From Pseudobutyrivibrio sp. (GTDB lineage Bacteria; Bacillota; Clostridia; Lachnospirales; Lachnospiraceae): DNA of 64,000 nt. The notes beneath the pieces are model-generated. The model was not told where the DNA came from and made no database searches. It saw only the letters and a program-made list of their open reading frames with translations. Positions 49,232-57,599 of the stretch are shown here, one piece after another; the stretch's first letter is position 1; every line of letters begins with the position of its first letter. The stretch spans positions 19,759-83,758 of the forward strand of contig NZ_SVEV01000014.1 of the NCBI RefSeq assembly GCF_015057185.1. Reading direction: 5' to 3'. A program made the translations under genes and the position numbers.

Positions 49232-49576
49232 TTAATCCGCAATAACTTCTTTAAGTATTACTTCATTTCCTGTGACAAGATAAGTGTTTTCACTGCCACA
49301 ATGTGGACAAGTCTTTCCATAAGCAACTGTCTCATATTCCTGCTTACAGTCCTCACAGAATGTCACAGCCTTGATTGTTTCGCAAGTGAGTTTGCTACCA
49401 TCAAGTCTTGGATATTTTTTGGCATTCCATGCCCAGCAATCAATCAAATAATCTGGAATAACTGTGGAAACCTCTCCAATTGAAAGAACAACCTCGCTGA
49501 TATGCTCGGCCTTGTTCTCCTCAGCAACTTCCTCTACCTGCTTTGCAACATGAAACACAATACCTAATTCATGCAT
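49232..49576 (-). CDS. hypA: HypA-type nickel metallochaperone
   Basis: A 114-residue HypA/HybF protein: N-terminal MHE with the nickel-binding His2, and a zinc site formed by CEDCKQEYETV...CPHC. HypA delivers nickel to hydrogenase and, in some bacteria, urease. No hydrogenase or other hyp gene is in the window; instead it ends an operon with CooC and 2-hydroxyacyl-CoA dehydratase-like proteins, which hints at a different client. Confidence 0.92.
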   Translation of the reverse strand: MHELGIVFHVAKQVEEVAEENKAEHISEVVLSIGEVSTVIPDYLIDCWAWNAKKYPRLDGSKLTCETIKAVTFCEDCKQEYETVAYGKTCPHCGSENTYLVTGNEVILKEVIAD

Positions 49577-49596
49577 TACTTATACTTCCTCTCTAA

Positions 49597-49697
49597 TATA
49601 CCCCGGCAGTTACGGCTACAAGCCTGAGAGTCACTCCGTTCAGCATAAAAAGCTTCACTTGAGTGACCTCAGAGCTTGATGCCTACTGCCTCATATA
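49597..49697 (-). repeat. Intercistronic stem-loop element C
   Basis: Outer arms GGCAGT (49605) and ACTGCC (49685), next arms GGCTACAAGC and GCTTGATGCC, inner arms around AGTCACT and AGTGACC. It fills the gap between the oxidoreductase and hypA genes. Confidence 0.7.
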
Positions 49698-49709
49698 AAG
49701 CCATGAAGA

Positions 49710-52592
49710 CTACTTATTTGCCTTCTTATAGGCCTTATGTTCTCTTTCGGCCTGCTTTTCTGCATCACTCTTGCGTGAGAATGCGATTTTAGCGGCACGC
49801 TTAACTGCGTATGCTCCGATATGTTTGAACTTGTCCTCAGATTTAACCATGTGTGTGCACTCTGGATGAGTTCGGTGGAGATGGATAGCATCGAATGCAC
49901 ACTTAGTTGTGCAGACACCACATCCGATACACTTATTCTCATCAACTACAGAAGCACCACACTTTAAGCAGCGGCTAGCCTCAGCCTTTACCTGCTCCTC
50001 TGTAAGTGTAAGGTGAGCATCTCTAAATGAATGCTTCATATCGATACTTGTATCAATAGCTGGCTCATTACGTCCTGCTGTGTCATATTCTTCCACAAGA
50101 ATGTTATCTTTGTCAAGCTCGATAAAGTCACGGCGATTCTTACCGATTGTCATAGAGCAACCTGGCTGTACGAATCTGTGGAGAGAATCTGCTGCACATT
50201 TGCCTGCCTCAATAGCATCAATAGCAAACTTAGGCCCAGAGTAAACATCACCACCAACAAAGATATCTGGCTGTGCTGTCTGGTATGTAAGCTTGTCAGC
50301 TACTGGGTAGTTGCCATGCCAGAACTCAACCTTTTCCTTACCATCACCAAGGAGTCCGCCCCACTCGATGCCCTGACCGATAGCAAAGATAATATTCTTG
50401 CATTCTACAGTCATTGTCTCATTCTCGTCGTACTGTGGATTGAACTTACCTTCTGCATCCTTTACAGATATACACTTCTTGAATACGATACCTGATACGT
50501 TGCCCTCTGCATCCTTAAGGACTTCCTTTGGCCCCCAACCATTGTTGATTGCAATATTCTCTTCAAGTGTCTCAGTGATTTCTGAGTTGTTAGCTGGCAT
50601 CTCATCTCTAGACTCAAGGCAGAACATCTGTGGGTTTGAAGCGCCAAATCTAGCAGCTGTACGTACACAGTCGATAGCTACGTTACCACCACCGACAACA
50701 ACTACGTTGCCATCCATCTTCTGGCTCTGATCCTCAAGTGCCGCATGGAGGAATGTAACAGCGATGTCGATACCTGATTTTGCATCTGTTCCTGGGATTG
50801 GTGGAATCTTGCCACCCTGGCATCCGATTGCAACATAAAATGCCTTGTAGCCCTGAGCACGAAGTTCATCTAATGTGATGTCCTTACCTACCTCAACGTT
50901 ACACTTGATTTCAACACCAAGCTGACGAATAACGTCGATTTCAGCCTCAACAACATCCTTCTCAAGCTTCCATGTTGGAATACCCCATGTGAGCATACCA
51001 CCTGGACGAGAGTTCTTCTCAAATACTGTTGGCTTGTAGCCCTTTGTTGCAAGGTAATAAGCACAAGAAAGACCTGCAGGACCTGAACCGATAATTGCGA
51101 TTTTATCATCCCACTGTGTTAAACGGTTTGAAGGGATGTCGATTGGTGGAATGTATCTTGTCTCTGCGTGTAAATCACGCTCAGCAATAAACTTCTTGAT
51201 ATCATCAATAGCAACTGGTGCATCGATAGTACCACGTGTACAAGCAGCCTCGCATCTCTTATTACATACACGGCCACAAATAGCAGGGAATGGATTGTCC
51301 TTTTTGATAAGTGCAAGTGCATCATCATAGCGGCCATTCTTTGCCATGTTTACATAACCCTGAACAGAAACGTGCGCAGGACAAGCAACCTTACATGGAG
51401 CTGTACCTGTGTCATAGCAGTTCTTACGGTTGTTGTCACGATAGTTCTCATCGTATTTATCCTTGCCCCAGTGAACTCTGTCTGGAAGAACTACCTTTGG
51501 ATACTCAACCTCTGAGCCGTCCTTTTTGCAAAGCTTCTGACCAAGCTTAACTGCACCTGCCGGGCAATACTCAACGCACTTACCACAAGCTACGCACTTT
51601 TCAGCCTCAACGTGAGCTGTGTAAGCAGAACGTGACATGTTAGGTGTGTTGAAAAGCTGTGATGTACGAAGGGCATTACAAATGTTTACGTTACAGTTGC
51701 AAAGACCGAAAATCTTGTTTTCTCCATCAATGTTTGTAATCTGGTGAACATAACCAAGTGTCTCGGCACGCTCAACAATACGCATAGCCTCTTCGTATGT
51801 GATATCGTGACCCTTACCAGTCTCGCGGCAATAATCAGCGAAATCACCAAGGCCGATACACCAGTTCATCTCATCATCACCACAACCTTCTTCGAGGCAA
51901 GCTCTTGATACACGGCATGAACACTGACCTACACCAATGTGGCCTTCGTATTTTTTGAGCCAATAAGAAATCTGCTCAAGATCAACCTTTTCATTTTCAA
52001 ACTCAATAGCCTTTTCTACAGGTATAACGTGCATACCTACACCAGCACCTCCTGGTGGAATAAGGTGTGTAAGTCCATCAAGTGGTACATATGTCATTCT
52101 CTCAAAGAATGATGCAAGAGCTGGATGCTCCTTTAATCTATTGTTTGAACGCTCTCCTGGAACTGACTCTTCCATGTTGAAAAGCTCAGCTGAACCAGGA
52201 ACGAAAATAGGAAGCACATATCTTCTCTCAGACTGAGGAGCTGTACGTCCATTATGATCGTAGTGATTACCATAATCGTACTCTAAAAGTCCGATATATG
52301 ACATTTCATCAATAAGCTTCTGGAAAGCTTCTTTATCCTTTGATTTCTCAGGATTCATTTTGCATAAATCATCAAATGTATAGTGGTGACGCACCTTCAT
52401 AGTGAGGGCAACATCAGCCATTTCCTCTGTTACGATTTCTGCAAGACCCCAGTACTCTGGATCCTCAACCTTTACGCCAAACATCTTGTGTGGCATAACA
52501 TCTGTAATCTTTTTTCCAAGCTTTAAAATCTTCTCGCTTGGTGCTTTGTCTCCCATGTGTGGTGGGATGACTGCTTTACTCATTTCTGGCAT
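49710..52592 (-). CDS. Large FAD/iron-sulfur NAD(P)H oxidoreductase
   Basis: The product has 960 residues. Residues 1-320 form a Cys-rich N-terminal domain (GQCSCRVSRACLEEGCG near 225, CNCNVNIC near 305). A 4Fe-4S ferredoxin motif follows (CVACGKCVEYCPAG, about 335-350), then a GltD-like half with two cluster motifs (CKVACPAHVSVQGY; ICGRVCNKRCEAAC), FAD-binding IAIIGSGPAGLSCAYYLA near 495 and NAD(P)-binding VVVVGGGNVAIDC near 635. The C-terminus adds another ferredoxin motif (CIGCGVCTTKC). It should pass electrons between NAD(P)H, flavin and ferredoxin-like clusters, probably feeding the activase/dehydratase-like partners encoded upstream. Confidence 0.85.
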   Translation of the reverse strand: MPEMSKAVIPPHMGDKAPSEKILKLGKKITDVMPHKMFGVKVEDPEYWGLAEIVTEEMADVALTMKVRHHYTFDDLCKMNPEKSKDKEAFQKLIDEMSYIGLLEYDYGNHYDHNGRTAPQSERRYVLPIFVPGSAELFNMEESVPGERSNNRLKEHPALASFFERMTYVPLDGLTHLIPPGGAGVGMHVIPVEKAIEFENEKVDLEQISYWLKKYEGHIGVGQCSCRVSRACLEEGCGDDEMNWCIGLGDFADYCRETGKGHDITYEEAMRIVERAETLGYVHQITNIDGENKIFGLCNCNVNICNALRTSQLFNTPNMSRSAYTAHVEAEKCVACGKCVEYCPAGAVKLGQKLCKKDGSEVEYPKVVLPDRVHWGKDKYDENYRDNNRKNCYDTGTAPCKVACPAHVSVQGYVNMAKNGRYDDALALIKKDNPFPAICGRVCNKRCEAACTRGTIDAPVAIDDIKKFIAERDLHAETRYIPPIDIPSNRLTQWDDKIAIIGSGPAGLSCAYYLATKGYKPTVFEKNSRPGGMLTWGIPTWKLEKDVVEAEIDVIRQLGVEIKCNVEVGKDITLDELRAQGYKAFYVAIGCQGGKIPPIPGTDAKSGIDIAVTFLHAALEDQSQKMDGNVVVVGGGNVAIDCVRTAARFGASNPQMFCLESRDEMPANNSEITETLEENIAINNGWGPKEVLKDAEGNVSGIVFKKCISVKDAEGKFNPQYDENETMTVECKNIIFAIGQGIEWGGLLGDGKEKVEFWHGNYPVADKLTYQTAQPDIFVGGDVYSGPKFAIDAIEAGKCAADSLHRFVQPGCSMTIGKNRRDFIELDKDNILVEEYDTAGRNEPAIDTSIDMKHSFRDAHLTLTEEQVKAEASRCLKCGASVVDENKCIGCGVCTTKCAFDAIHLHRTHPECTHMVKSEDKFKHIGAYAVKRAAKIAFSRKSDAEKQAEREHKAYKKANK

Positions 52593-52620
52593 TTTCTTAT
52601 ACTCCCTTTCTTTAATACCC

Positions 52621-52794
52621 TATAATCCGCTCGAGTTTTCATGCCAAACAAGTCTTTCCATTCGCCACGCTTGCGCTCTTGCCGTGCTCATTGCCCTACA
52701 TAAGATGCTGCTACGCACCATCTAAGTAGGGATGGCACTCTATGGGCTCATTTAAAAGACTTTATTGCCATGGAAAACCCGAGCTCATTTAATA
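52621..52794 (-). repeat. Intercistronic stem-loop element D
   Basis: Long outer arms (CTCGAGTTTTC near 52630 with GAAAACCCGAG near 52773, and AAGTCTTT with AAAGACTT). The 79-bp centre at 52658-52736 is almost the same as that of element A. Operon-sense ends are AAATGAGC and GAGCGGATTATA. Confidence 0.8.
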
Positions 52795-52796
52795 TA

Positions 52797-53507
52797 TTAA
52801 TGAACTGAGAAATGAAGTTCACGAAGACCTTCGACTTCGTCACAAATCTTCTGCAGTGAACAGCTTCCACAGTCCATCATTACGTTCTTGAAGATATGAT
52901 CAATTGTGCCAGTAATATCTTCAAGATGCTTTGCCTGATCAGATAATAATTTATAATCAAAATCTGGCTCAGTTATAAATATGAGCTTTACAGCTTCAAT
53001 ATTTTTGTTTTCATGATAGGTATCAATAAAAAGCTTGCCCACCTTGGCAAAATCTAATCCATTCTTAAGAGCTTCCTTGCCCACGCGAACAGGTTCTCTG
53101 TTGTTTGATGCAGAAATACGAGTCATGTAGCCCTCTGGATTGATGTGATACCTAACGTATTCTATTTTTCTAATTGCATTATAGAGTGTGTTACCATCCC
53201 CGAGACTATCTTCGGCTACCTTAACAAGAGCAATTCTTGCATAAGGCGTGTCTGCCTTTATCTCATTCAGGTCTGGCCCAATTAATAAAACCTCATCCGT
53301 ATTTACGAATTCATCATTGCAGGTAACAGCCATTGCACTTACTGCTGGAAATGTGCCGCCACCAAGCTCATAAGCCATATCTGCACGGAGAATCAGATTG
53401 TGGTCACCCACATCTGTCCAATCCGCATTTACGATATTAAGCTTTTTTGCTGTAGTCATATCAATTTGAGATAGCAACCCTTTAATGCCGTCATCATATA
53501 GCTTCAT
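52797..53507 (-). CDS. Conserved protein, possibly CO dehydrogenase beta-like
   Basis: A 236-residue protein not assigned with certainty. The first half contains GGGTFPAVSAMAVTC and DEVLLIGPDLNEIKADTPYA; the second carries PVRVGKEALKNGLDFAKVGK and a terminal cysteine motif MDCGSCSLQKICDEVEGL. Its look recalls proteins labelled CO dehydrogenase beta-subunit family in Clostridia, but the full A-cluster cysteine set is absent. The CxxCx5C motif could bind an iron-sulfur cluster. Its ATG overlaps the stop of the membrane peptide gene (TAATG). Confidence 0.6.
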   Translation of the reverse strand: MKLYDDGIKGLLSQIDMTTAKKLNIVNADWTDVGDHNLILRADMAYELGGGTFPAVSAMAVTCNDEFVNTDEVLLIGPDLNEIKADTPYARIALVKVAEDSLGDGNTLYNAIRKIEYVRYHINPEGYMTRISASNNREPVRVGKEALKNGLDFAKVGKLFIDTYHENKNIEAVKLIFITEPDFDYKLLSDQAKHLEDITGTIDHIFKNVMMDCGSCSLQKICDEVEGLRELHFSVH

Positions 53508-53665
53508 TAAATCTTTCGATCCTTCTTTATCTTGTCATAGTGCTTCTGTAAAAGAGGCTGAATCGCACTTGTGAGCTTCATATCCAAATTGAAGAAGTAC
53601 ACAATAAACGATAAGACAAATAAGCACAATAATACGATTGCGATAATTAATAATACTTTTAACAT
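53507..53665 (-). CDS. 52-residue single-helix membrane protein
   Basis: ATG at 53665 follows AAAGGAG. The product has one strong N-terminal membrane helix (LKVLLIIAIVLLCLFVLSFI, then VYFF) and a basic cytoplasmic tail ending HYDKIKKDRKI. It is coupled to the next gene by a TAATG overlap. As a conserved-position gene in a redox operon it could anchor the complex to the membrane. It is easily missed by gene callers because of its size. Confidence 0.68.
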   Translation of the reverse strand: MLKVLLIIAIVLLCLFVLSFIVYFFNLDMKLTSAIQPLLQKHYDKIKKDRKI

Positions 53666-53716
53666 TCGTAAACTCCTTTGCTGCAGAATACTAGAGTATT
53701 CAAAGCAGTGTATCTA

Positions 53717-53816
53717 TTAAATGAGCTTTGTAAGTAACAAGCTATTAGGATTCTCAAGTGAGGCGTGCTGCCGAGCGGAGAATCACTAATGCTTGTGACT
53801 GTAACAAAGCGGTTTA
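53717..53816 (+). repeat. Intercistronic stem-loop element H (inverted orientation)
   Basis: Arms GCTTTGT (53725) with ACAAAGC (53804), ACAAGC with GCTTGT, GATTCTC (53749) with GAGAATC (53778). The ends AAATGAGC and GCGG are seen on the + strand, so this copy is reversed relative to the operon and to the other elements. Confidence 0.65.
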
Positions 53817-53818
53817 AA

Positions 53819-54610
53819 TTACACGTTACCTTTTTGTCTTGCAAATTCGGCAGCTCCAAGTGCTCCCATGAGCTGTGGATCAATTGGAAGATCAATAACC
53901 TTAAGCTTGAGAACCTGCTCGATAGCAGCCTTGAGCCCTGCATTCTTTGCACATCCACCTGTAAGTGTAATCTGATCAACAGCACCAGCCTTCTTTGACA
54001 TTACAAAGCATCGCTTTGCTACAGAAAGCTCAATACCTGCTGCAATCTCATCCATTGGTTTACCCTCACCTACTAGTGAAATAACCTCTGATTCCGCAAA
54101 TACGGTACACTGAGCAGTAATTGGAATAACATTTTTAGCCTTAAGAGAAAGATTTGAAAACTCATCTAAATCCATCTCAAAAGCTCGTGCCATTGCTTCG
54201 AAGAAACGTCCTGTTCCTGCTGCACATTTGTCATTCATAGCAAAATTCAAAACTGTTCCATCTGTATCAACAGCGATACCTTTTACATCCTGACCACCTA
54301 TATCAATAATAGCCTTTACATTAGGGTCAGCAACGTGCACACCCATAGCATGACAGCTAATCTCTGATATATTTTCATCTGCAAATGGAACTTTATTTCG
54401 GCCATAGCCTGTACCTACAAGATATGTTAAGTCCTGAGCAGAATTCAAATCAGGAACCTGTGCAACTGCCTGATCAAGGGCATCCTGGCATGATAGCACT
54501 GCATTAATACGACTCTTTAAAGTGACATCCGCAACCATTTTGCCATTTTCATCAATGATTACGCACTTTGTATATGTAGAGCCTGAATCACATCCACCAA
54601 AATATTTCAT
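53819..54610 (-). CDS. Acyl-CoA dehydratase activase (BadF/HgdC-type ATPase)
   Basis: A 263-residue ASKHA-fold ATPase: FGGCDSGSTYTKCVIIDENG for phosphate binding, IDIGGQDVKGIAVDTDG, and the two cluster cysteines in NDKCAAGTGRFFEAM and AQCTVFAESEVIS, which hold one 4Fe-4S cluster at the dimer interface. Such activases use ATP to inject a low-potential electron into a partner of the 2-hydroxyacyl-CoA dehydratase or double-cubane family, encoded directly upstream. Confidence 0.93.
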   Translation of the reverse strand: MKYFGGCDSGSTYTKCVIIDENGKMVADVTLKSRINAVLSCQDALDQAVAQVPDLNSAQDLTYLVGTGYGRNKVPFADENISEISCHAMGVHVADPNVKAIIDIGGQDVKGIAVDTDGTVLNFAMNDKCAAGTGRFFEAMARAFEMDLDEFSNLSLKAKNVIPITAQCTVFAESEVISLVGEGKPMDEIAAGIELSVAKRCFVMSKKAGAVDQITLTGGCAKNAGLKAAIEQVLKLKVIDLPIDPQLMGALGAAEFARQKGNV

Positions 54611-54622
54611 CTTTCTATTCTC

Positions 54623-54720
54623 CTAGTCCGGCTGTTACGCTCTCAAGCCTAAGATATTGTCTACGGTCACTAACACGTTCCCTACGACAACACTTAGAGC
54701 TTGATAGCTACAGCCTCATT
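54623..54720 (-). repeat. Intercistronic stem-loop element E
   Basis: Outer arms GGCTGT (54630) and ACAGCC (54710), next arms CTCAAGC and GCTTGA. Operon-sense ends AATGAGGC and CCGGACTAGGAG. It lies between the large dehydratase-like subunit and the activase. Confidence 0.7.
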
Positions 54721-54740
54721 AAAAATCTATAAATAGCCCA

Positions 54741-56291
54741 TTACCAAAGCATGCTATCGTCGTAATCCTCCAGCGTTGGGTCGAGGGGTTCTTCGCGAAG
54801 TACGCTACGCATGTAGCGGTTAACGTCTTGGCGAAGGTTTTTACGTGGTATAACACGTGGGTCATATAAATCATGATTCACCCACACAAGCTTGATGCCA
54901 TGGGCTCTAGCCTGTTCCTCAAACATACCATGCATTCCATCAAGGGCCTTGCAGGCAATGTGCTCCCAAAGAATAACCATATCTGCTCTGAACTCTTCAC
55001 AGTAGCGCCAAAGATCATCCAACAATACCTCGTATCCACCATGGGTACGATTTCTCATAATCATGTTTTCGTACTGATGTGCCATATCGTAAATGGCCTG
55101 TTCCTTGTCATTCTCTGAAATAGGATCAAGAGATACCATTGTAAGCATATCAAACATTGGAAGTATTCCCCAACAATTGAGAAGCCATGCAACGAAATCT
55201 GTATAGAACTGGGATTGAACGCCCCAAATAACTGCTCTATGACGATACTCTTTGGCAAGCATTGTCTTTTTTCTATAGGCTTCTGTGGCCATTTTTGTAA
55301 TTTTCACATCAAGCTTTGCAAATGCAGGGACCTTTCCGGCAATGGCCATATATTCTGTTTCTCTATATAAAAGAATATTATTTCCAATTACCTGAGGATA
55401 GTCTGTCTTTGTAAGCTCAAGCCACTCTGTACATTCCCTAGCACCTATGTTAATACGCTTAGCGCATTCAAAATAATAATCCCAATCAAATTTCTCACCA
55501 GTCTGCTCCTCAATGAAAGCGATAGCATTTCTAACTTCCTGAGCAGCATAATCCTGAACTCCAGGCTCAGTATGGCGAAGTGGTGTAGCAAGCTGATGTA
55601 CTGGAATACCATTTCTCTCTAGTGCTCTCGAAATAACGCCATTGCCCATCAAAGAACCATCGCAGGTGGTATTACATTGAACTGCACATTTTCCAAAAAC
55701 AGGCATATCACCATCGATACATATTCCTGCCTCTGAAGCTGGCATTGGACAAACATCACCTGGCATACCACATTCTTGAACCACATCAAGATAGTGTGTC
55801 ATGGCATCTCCCTGAAGAAGTACGCAAACATAACAACTAGCTGTCTCCCAGCTAAGCCCCTCTAAATTAGGAAAACCGCACATGATGTTGGTCATTTCGT
55901 TTTCGTCCATCAAAACAACATGCTTTGATTTTTCAGGGCTAGCACCAAGATTTCTATCCATTGCAAAAATCTTTGTCAAAAGCTTTGCAACATCTGATGC
56001 TACTAAATCATATTCTTCTCGGCATATTCTAAGCTGAGGACCACGTAAGCCCATGGAATGCTTATCAATCATCATTGGTACTGCCAAGTAATTAAGCATC
56101 CATCTATATCGGAAAAATCCTTTTACATTCTTTGGATGAAGCATGAATTTAACAAGCATGGCAATAATACCAAGCCATCTGGTGTAGTCATACCAAGTAT
56201 CTCTAATTCCTCGCCACTCTCTATGTTTGAAAACCTTTTTATCAGCACTGTAAAGCTTACCAAGCTGTGAACTCCCTACTGCTTTTCCCAT
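54741..56291 (-). CDS. 2-hydroxyacyl-CoA dehydratase-family protein, large subunit
   Basis: A 516-residue member of the HgdB/BcrB/double-cubane family. Visible cysteine-bearing motifs are ASCYVCVLLQGDAMT, GDVCPMPASEAGICIDGDMP, AVQCNTTCDGSLMGNG and ILWEHIACKALDG. Length exceeds the classical dehydratase subunits (about 380-430) by a basic N-terminal extension. Its start overlaps the end of the second subunit gene by one base. I infer a heterodimer that binds iron-sulfur clusters; the substrate is unknown. Confidence 0.82.
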   Translation of the reverse strand: MGKAVGSSQLGKLYSADKKVFKHREWRGIRDTWYDYTRWLGIIAMLVKFMLHPKNVKGFFRYRWMLNYLAVPMMIDKHSMGLRGPQLRICREEYDLVASDVAKLLTKIFAMDRNLGASPEKSKHVVLMDENEMTNIMCGFPNLEGLSWETASCYVCVLLQGDAMTHYLDVVQECGMPGDVCPMPASEAGICIDGDMPVFGKCAVQCNTTCDGSLMGNGVISRALERNGIPVHQLATPLRHTEPGVQDYAAQEVRNAIAFIEEQTGEKFDWDYYFECAKRINIGARECTEWLELTKTDYPQVIGNNILLYRETEYMAIAGKVPAFAKLDVKITKMATEAYRKKTMLAKEYRHRAVIWGVQSQFYTDFVAWLLNCWGILPMFDMLTMVSLDPISENDKEQAIYDMAHQYENMIMRNRTHGGYEVLLDDLWRYCEEFRADMVILWEHIACKALDGMHGMFEEQARAHGIKLVWVNHDLYDPRVIPRKNLRQDVNRYMRSVLREEPLDPTLEDYDDSMLW

Positions 56292-57481
56292 TATTTCTTA
56301 CCTCCTTGTATCTTTTTGATTTCGATACTTTCAACGAAGGCCTGAACACGGGTGCGAATCTGTCCCGAATTTCCTACAGCATAAGGTCTGTCAATTGTAA
56401 GCACTGGGTATCCATACTCTTCACGAAGTACATGGCTTCCAACCATTCTCTCATATGCCCAAGGATCACAGAACTTCATCTGCTCGTAAATGATTCCATC
56501 TGCCTTGTATTCCTTGGCAATCTCATCTACATATTCTCGTCTACGGTTCATTTTTGGTGTGTCCATATGACGAGGGCACATGCAGCTCATCATGTAATGG
56601 CGACAAATCTGAGTGAGAACATCCTCATCATCATTAAGAATAATCTCCTCCCTACCTGGAAGTGAGCCAAAACAGAATCTATCTGCGCATACGTATGCAC
56701 CTGATTCCTCAACTAACTTTATCATGTCGATATCATCGATTTCGGAACCTACTATTGCAACTCTCGCTCTATAAGGCCATTTCTCATCTGGCTGACGGTT
56801 TTTGACCTCTTCGAGAGTCTCTCGTAATTTGTCTATTAGTAAATCATGTGGACAAACATAAGTACAAAGTGTGATTATGTGAAATTCATAACCTGTTATT
56901 CTTGGATTGTCTTCTTTTCTGTAATTACCAAGTTCAGTGATAATTCGGCAAAGCTCATTGTGCTCAGCCACAGCCTTTCTCAATGCCTCATCACTGATAT
57001 CCACTCCATAGTGTTCCTTTAGAGGCTCTAAAATCTTTGAAAGACATTGTCCCACATATAAATTGAGACCGTTATCATCAGCCTTCATTGGAACCTCTAA
57101 ATATTTATAAAAGAAATCCTCTTTGTCGTTTATTTTTAATAACTCCATATTCTCCACGCATCTATTTATCATAGTGCATCCATCAGGAGCTATAAGGCAG
57201 TCTAAAAACTGATAACCACCTTCAATTGCTCTTTCTAATAAGGCTCTAGAGTACTCGCATAGTAAACTGGTCAAGTAATAGGTTGCCATCTCCATGGAAC
57301 CAGTTCTAGGTGCTCTAAGTCTAACGGAAAAGACTTTGCCTAAATTCATCAATACCTCAGGAATCTGATAGCAAACGCTACCAACACAGACACGTCCTTC
57401 AGCCTGAGCCTGTCTAACAAGCTCGTTGTCTGCATCCATGAGAAGATTCTCAAAGTAGTAAAGATGCTTTAAATCCCTCAT
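56291..57481 (-). CDS. 2-hydroxyacyl-CoA dehydratase-family protein, small subunit
   Basis: The product has 396 residues with family landmarks: VGSVCYQIPEVLMNLGKVFS, FLDCLIAPDGCTMINRCVEN, RVAIVGSEIDDIDMIKLVEE and EQMKFCDPWAYERMVGSHVL. Cysteines in the first, second and last of these are in the positions that bind a cluster in the family. It lacks a recognisable CoA-substrate signature, so a double-cubane-like reductase is as likely as a true dehydratase. Confidence 0.85.
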   Translation of the reverse strand: MRDLKHLYYFENLLMDADNELVRQAQAEGRVCVGSVCYQIPEVLMNLGKVFSVRLRAPRTGSMEMATYYLTSLLCEYSRALLERAIEGGYQFLDCLIAPDGCTMINRCVENMELLKINDKEDFFYKYLEVPMKADDNGLNLYVGQCLSKILEPLKEHYGVDISDEALRKAVAEHNELCRIITELGNYRKEDNPRITGYEFHIITLCTYVCPHDLLIDKLRETLEEVKNRQPDEKWPYRARVAIVGSEIDDIDMIKLVEESGAYVCADRFCFGSLPGREEIILNDDEDVLTQICRHYMMSCMCPRHMDTPKMNRRREYVDEIAKEYKADGIIYEQMKFCDPWAYERMVGSHVLREEYGYPVLTIDRPYAVGNSGQIRTRVQAFVESIEIKKIQGGKK

Positions 57482-57496
57482 AATATTTAATTCTCC

Positions 57497-57595
57497 CTAA
57501 TCTACTGGTCACATGCTCAGTCATAAATGCTACTTCCACGCCACAAATAAATCAGCGACGAAGCATTTATCCATTGATTGCTACCAGCTCATTTA
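57497..57595 (-). repeat. Intercistronic stem-loop element F
   Basis: Arms CTGGT (57504) with ACCAG (57583) and ATAAATGC (57523) with GCATTTAT (57563). Operon-sense ends AAATGAGC and ACCAGTAGATTAGGGAG. It fills the gap between cooC and the first dehydratase-like gene. Confidence 0.65.
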
Positions 57596-57599
57596 AAAT

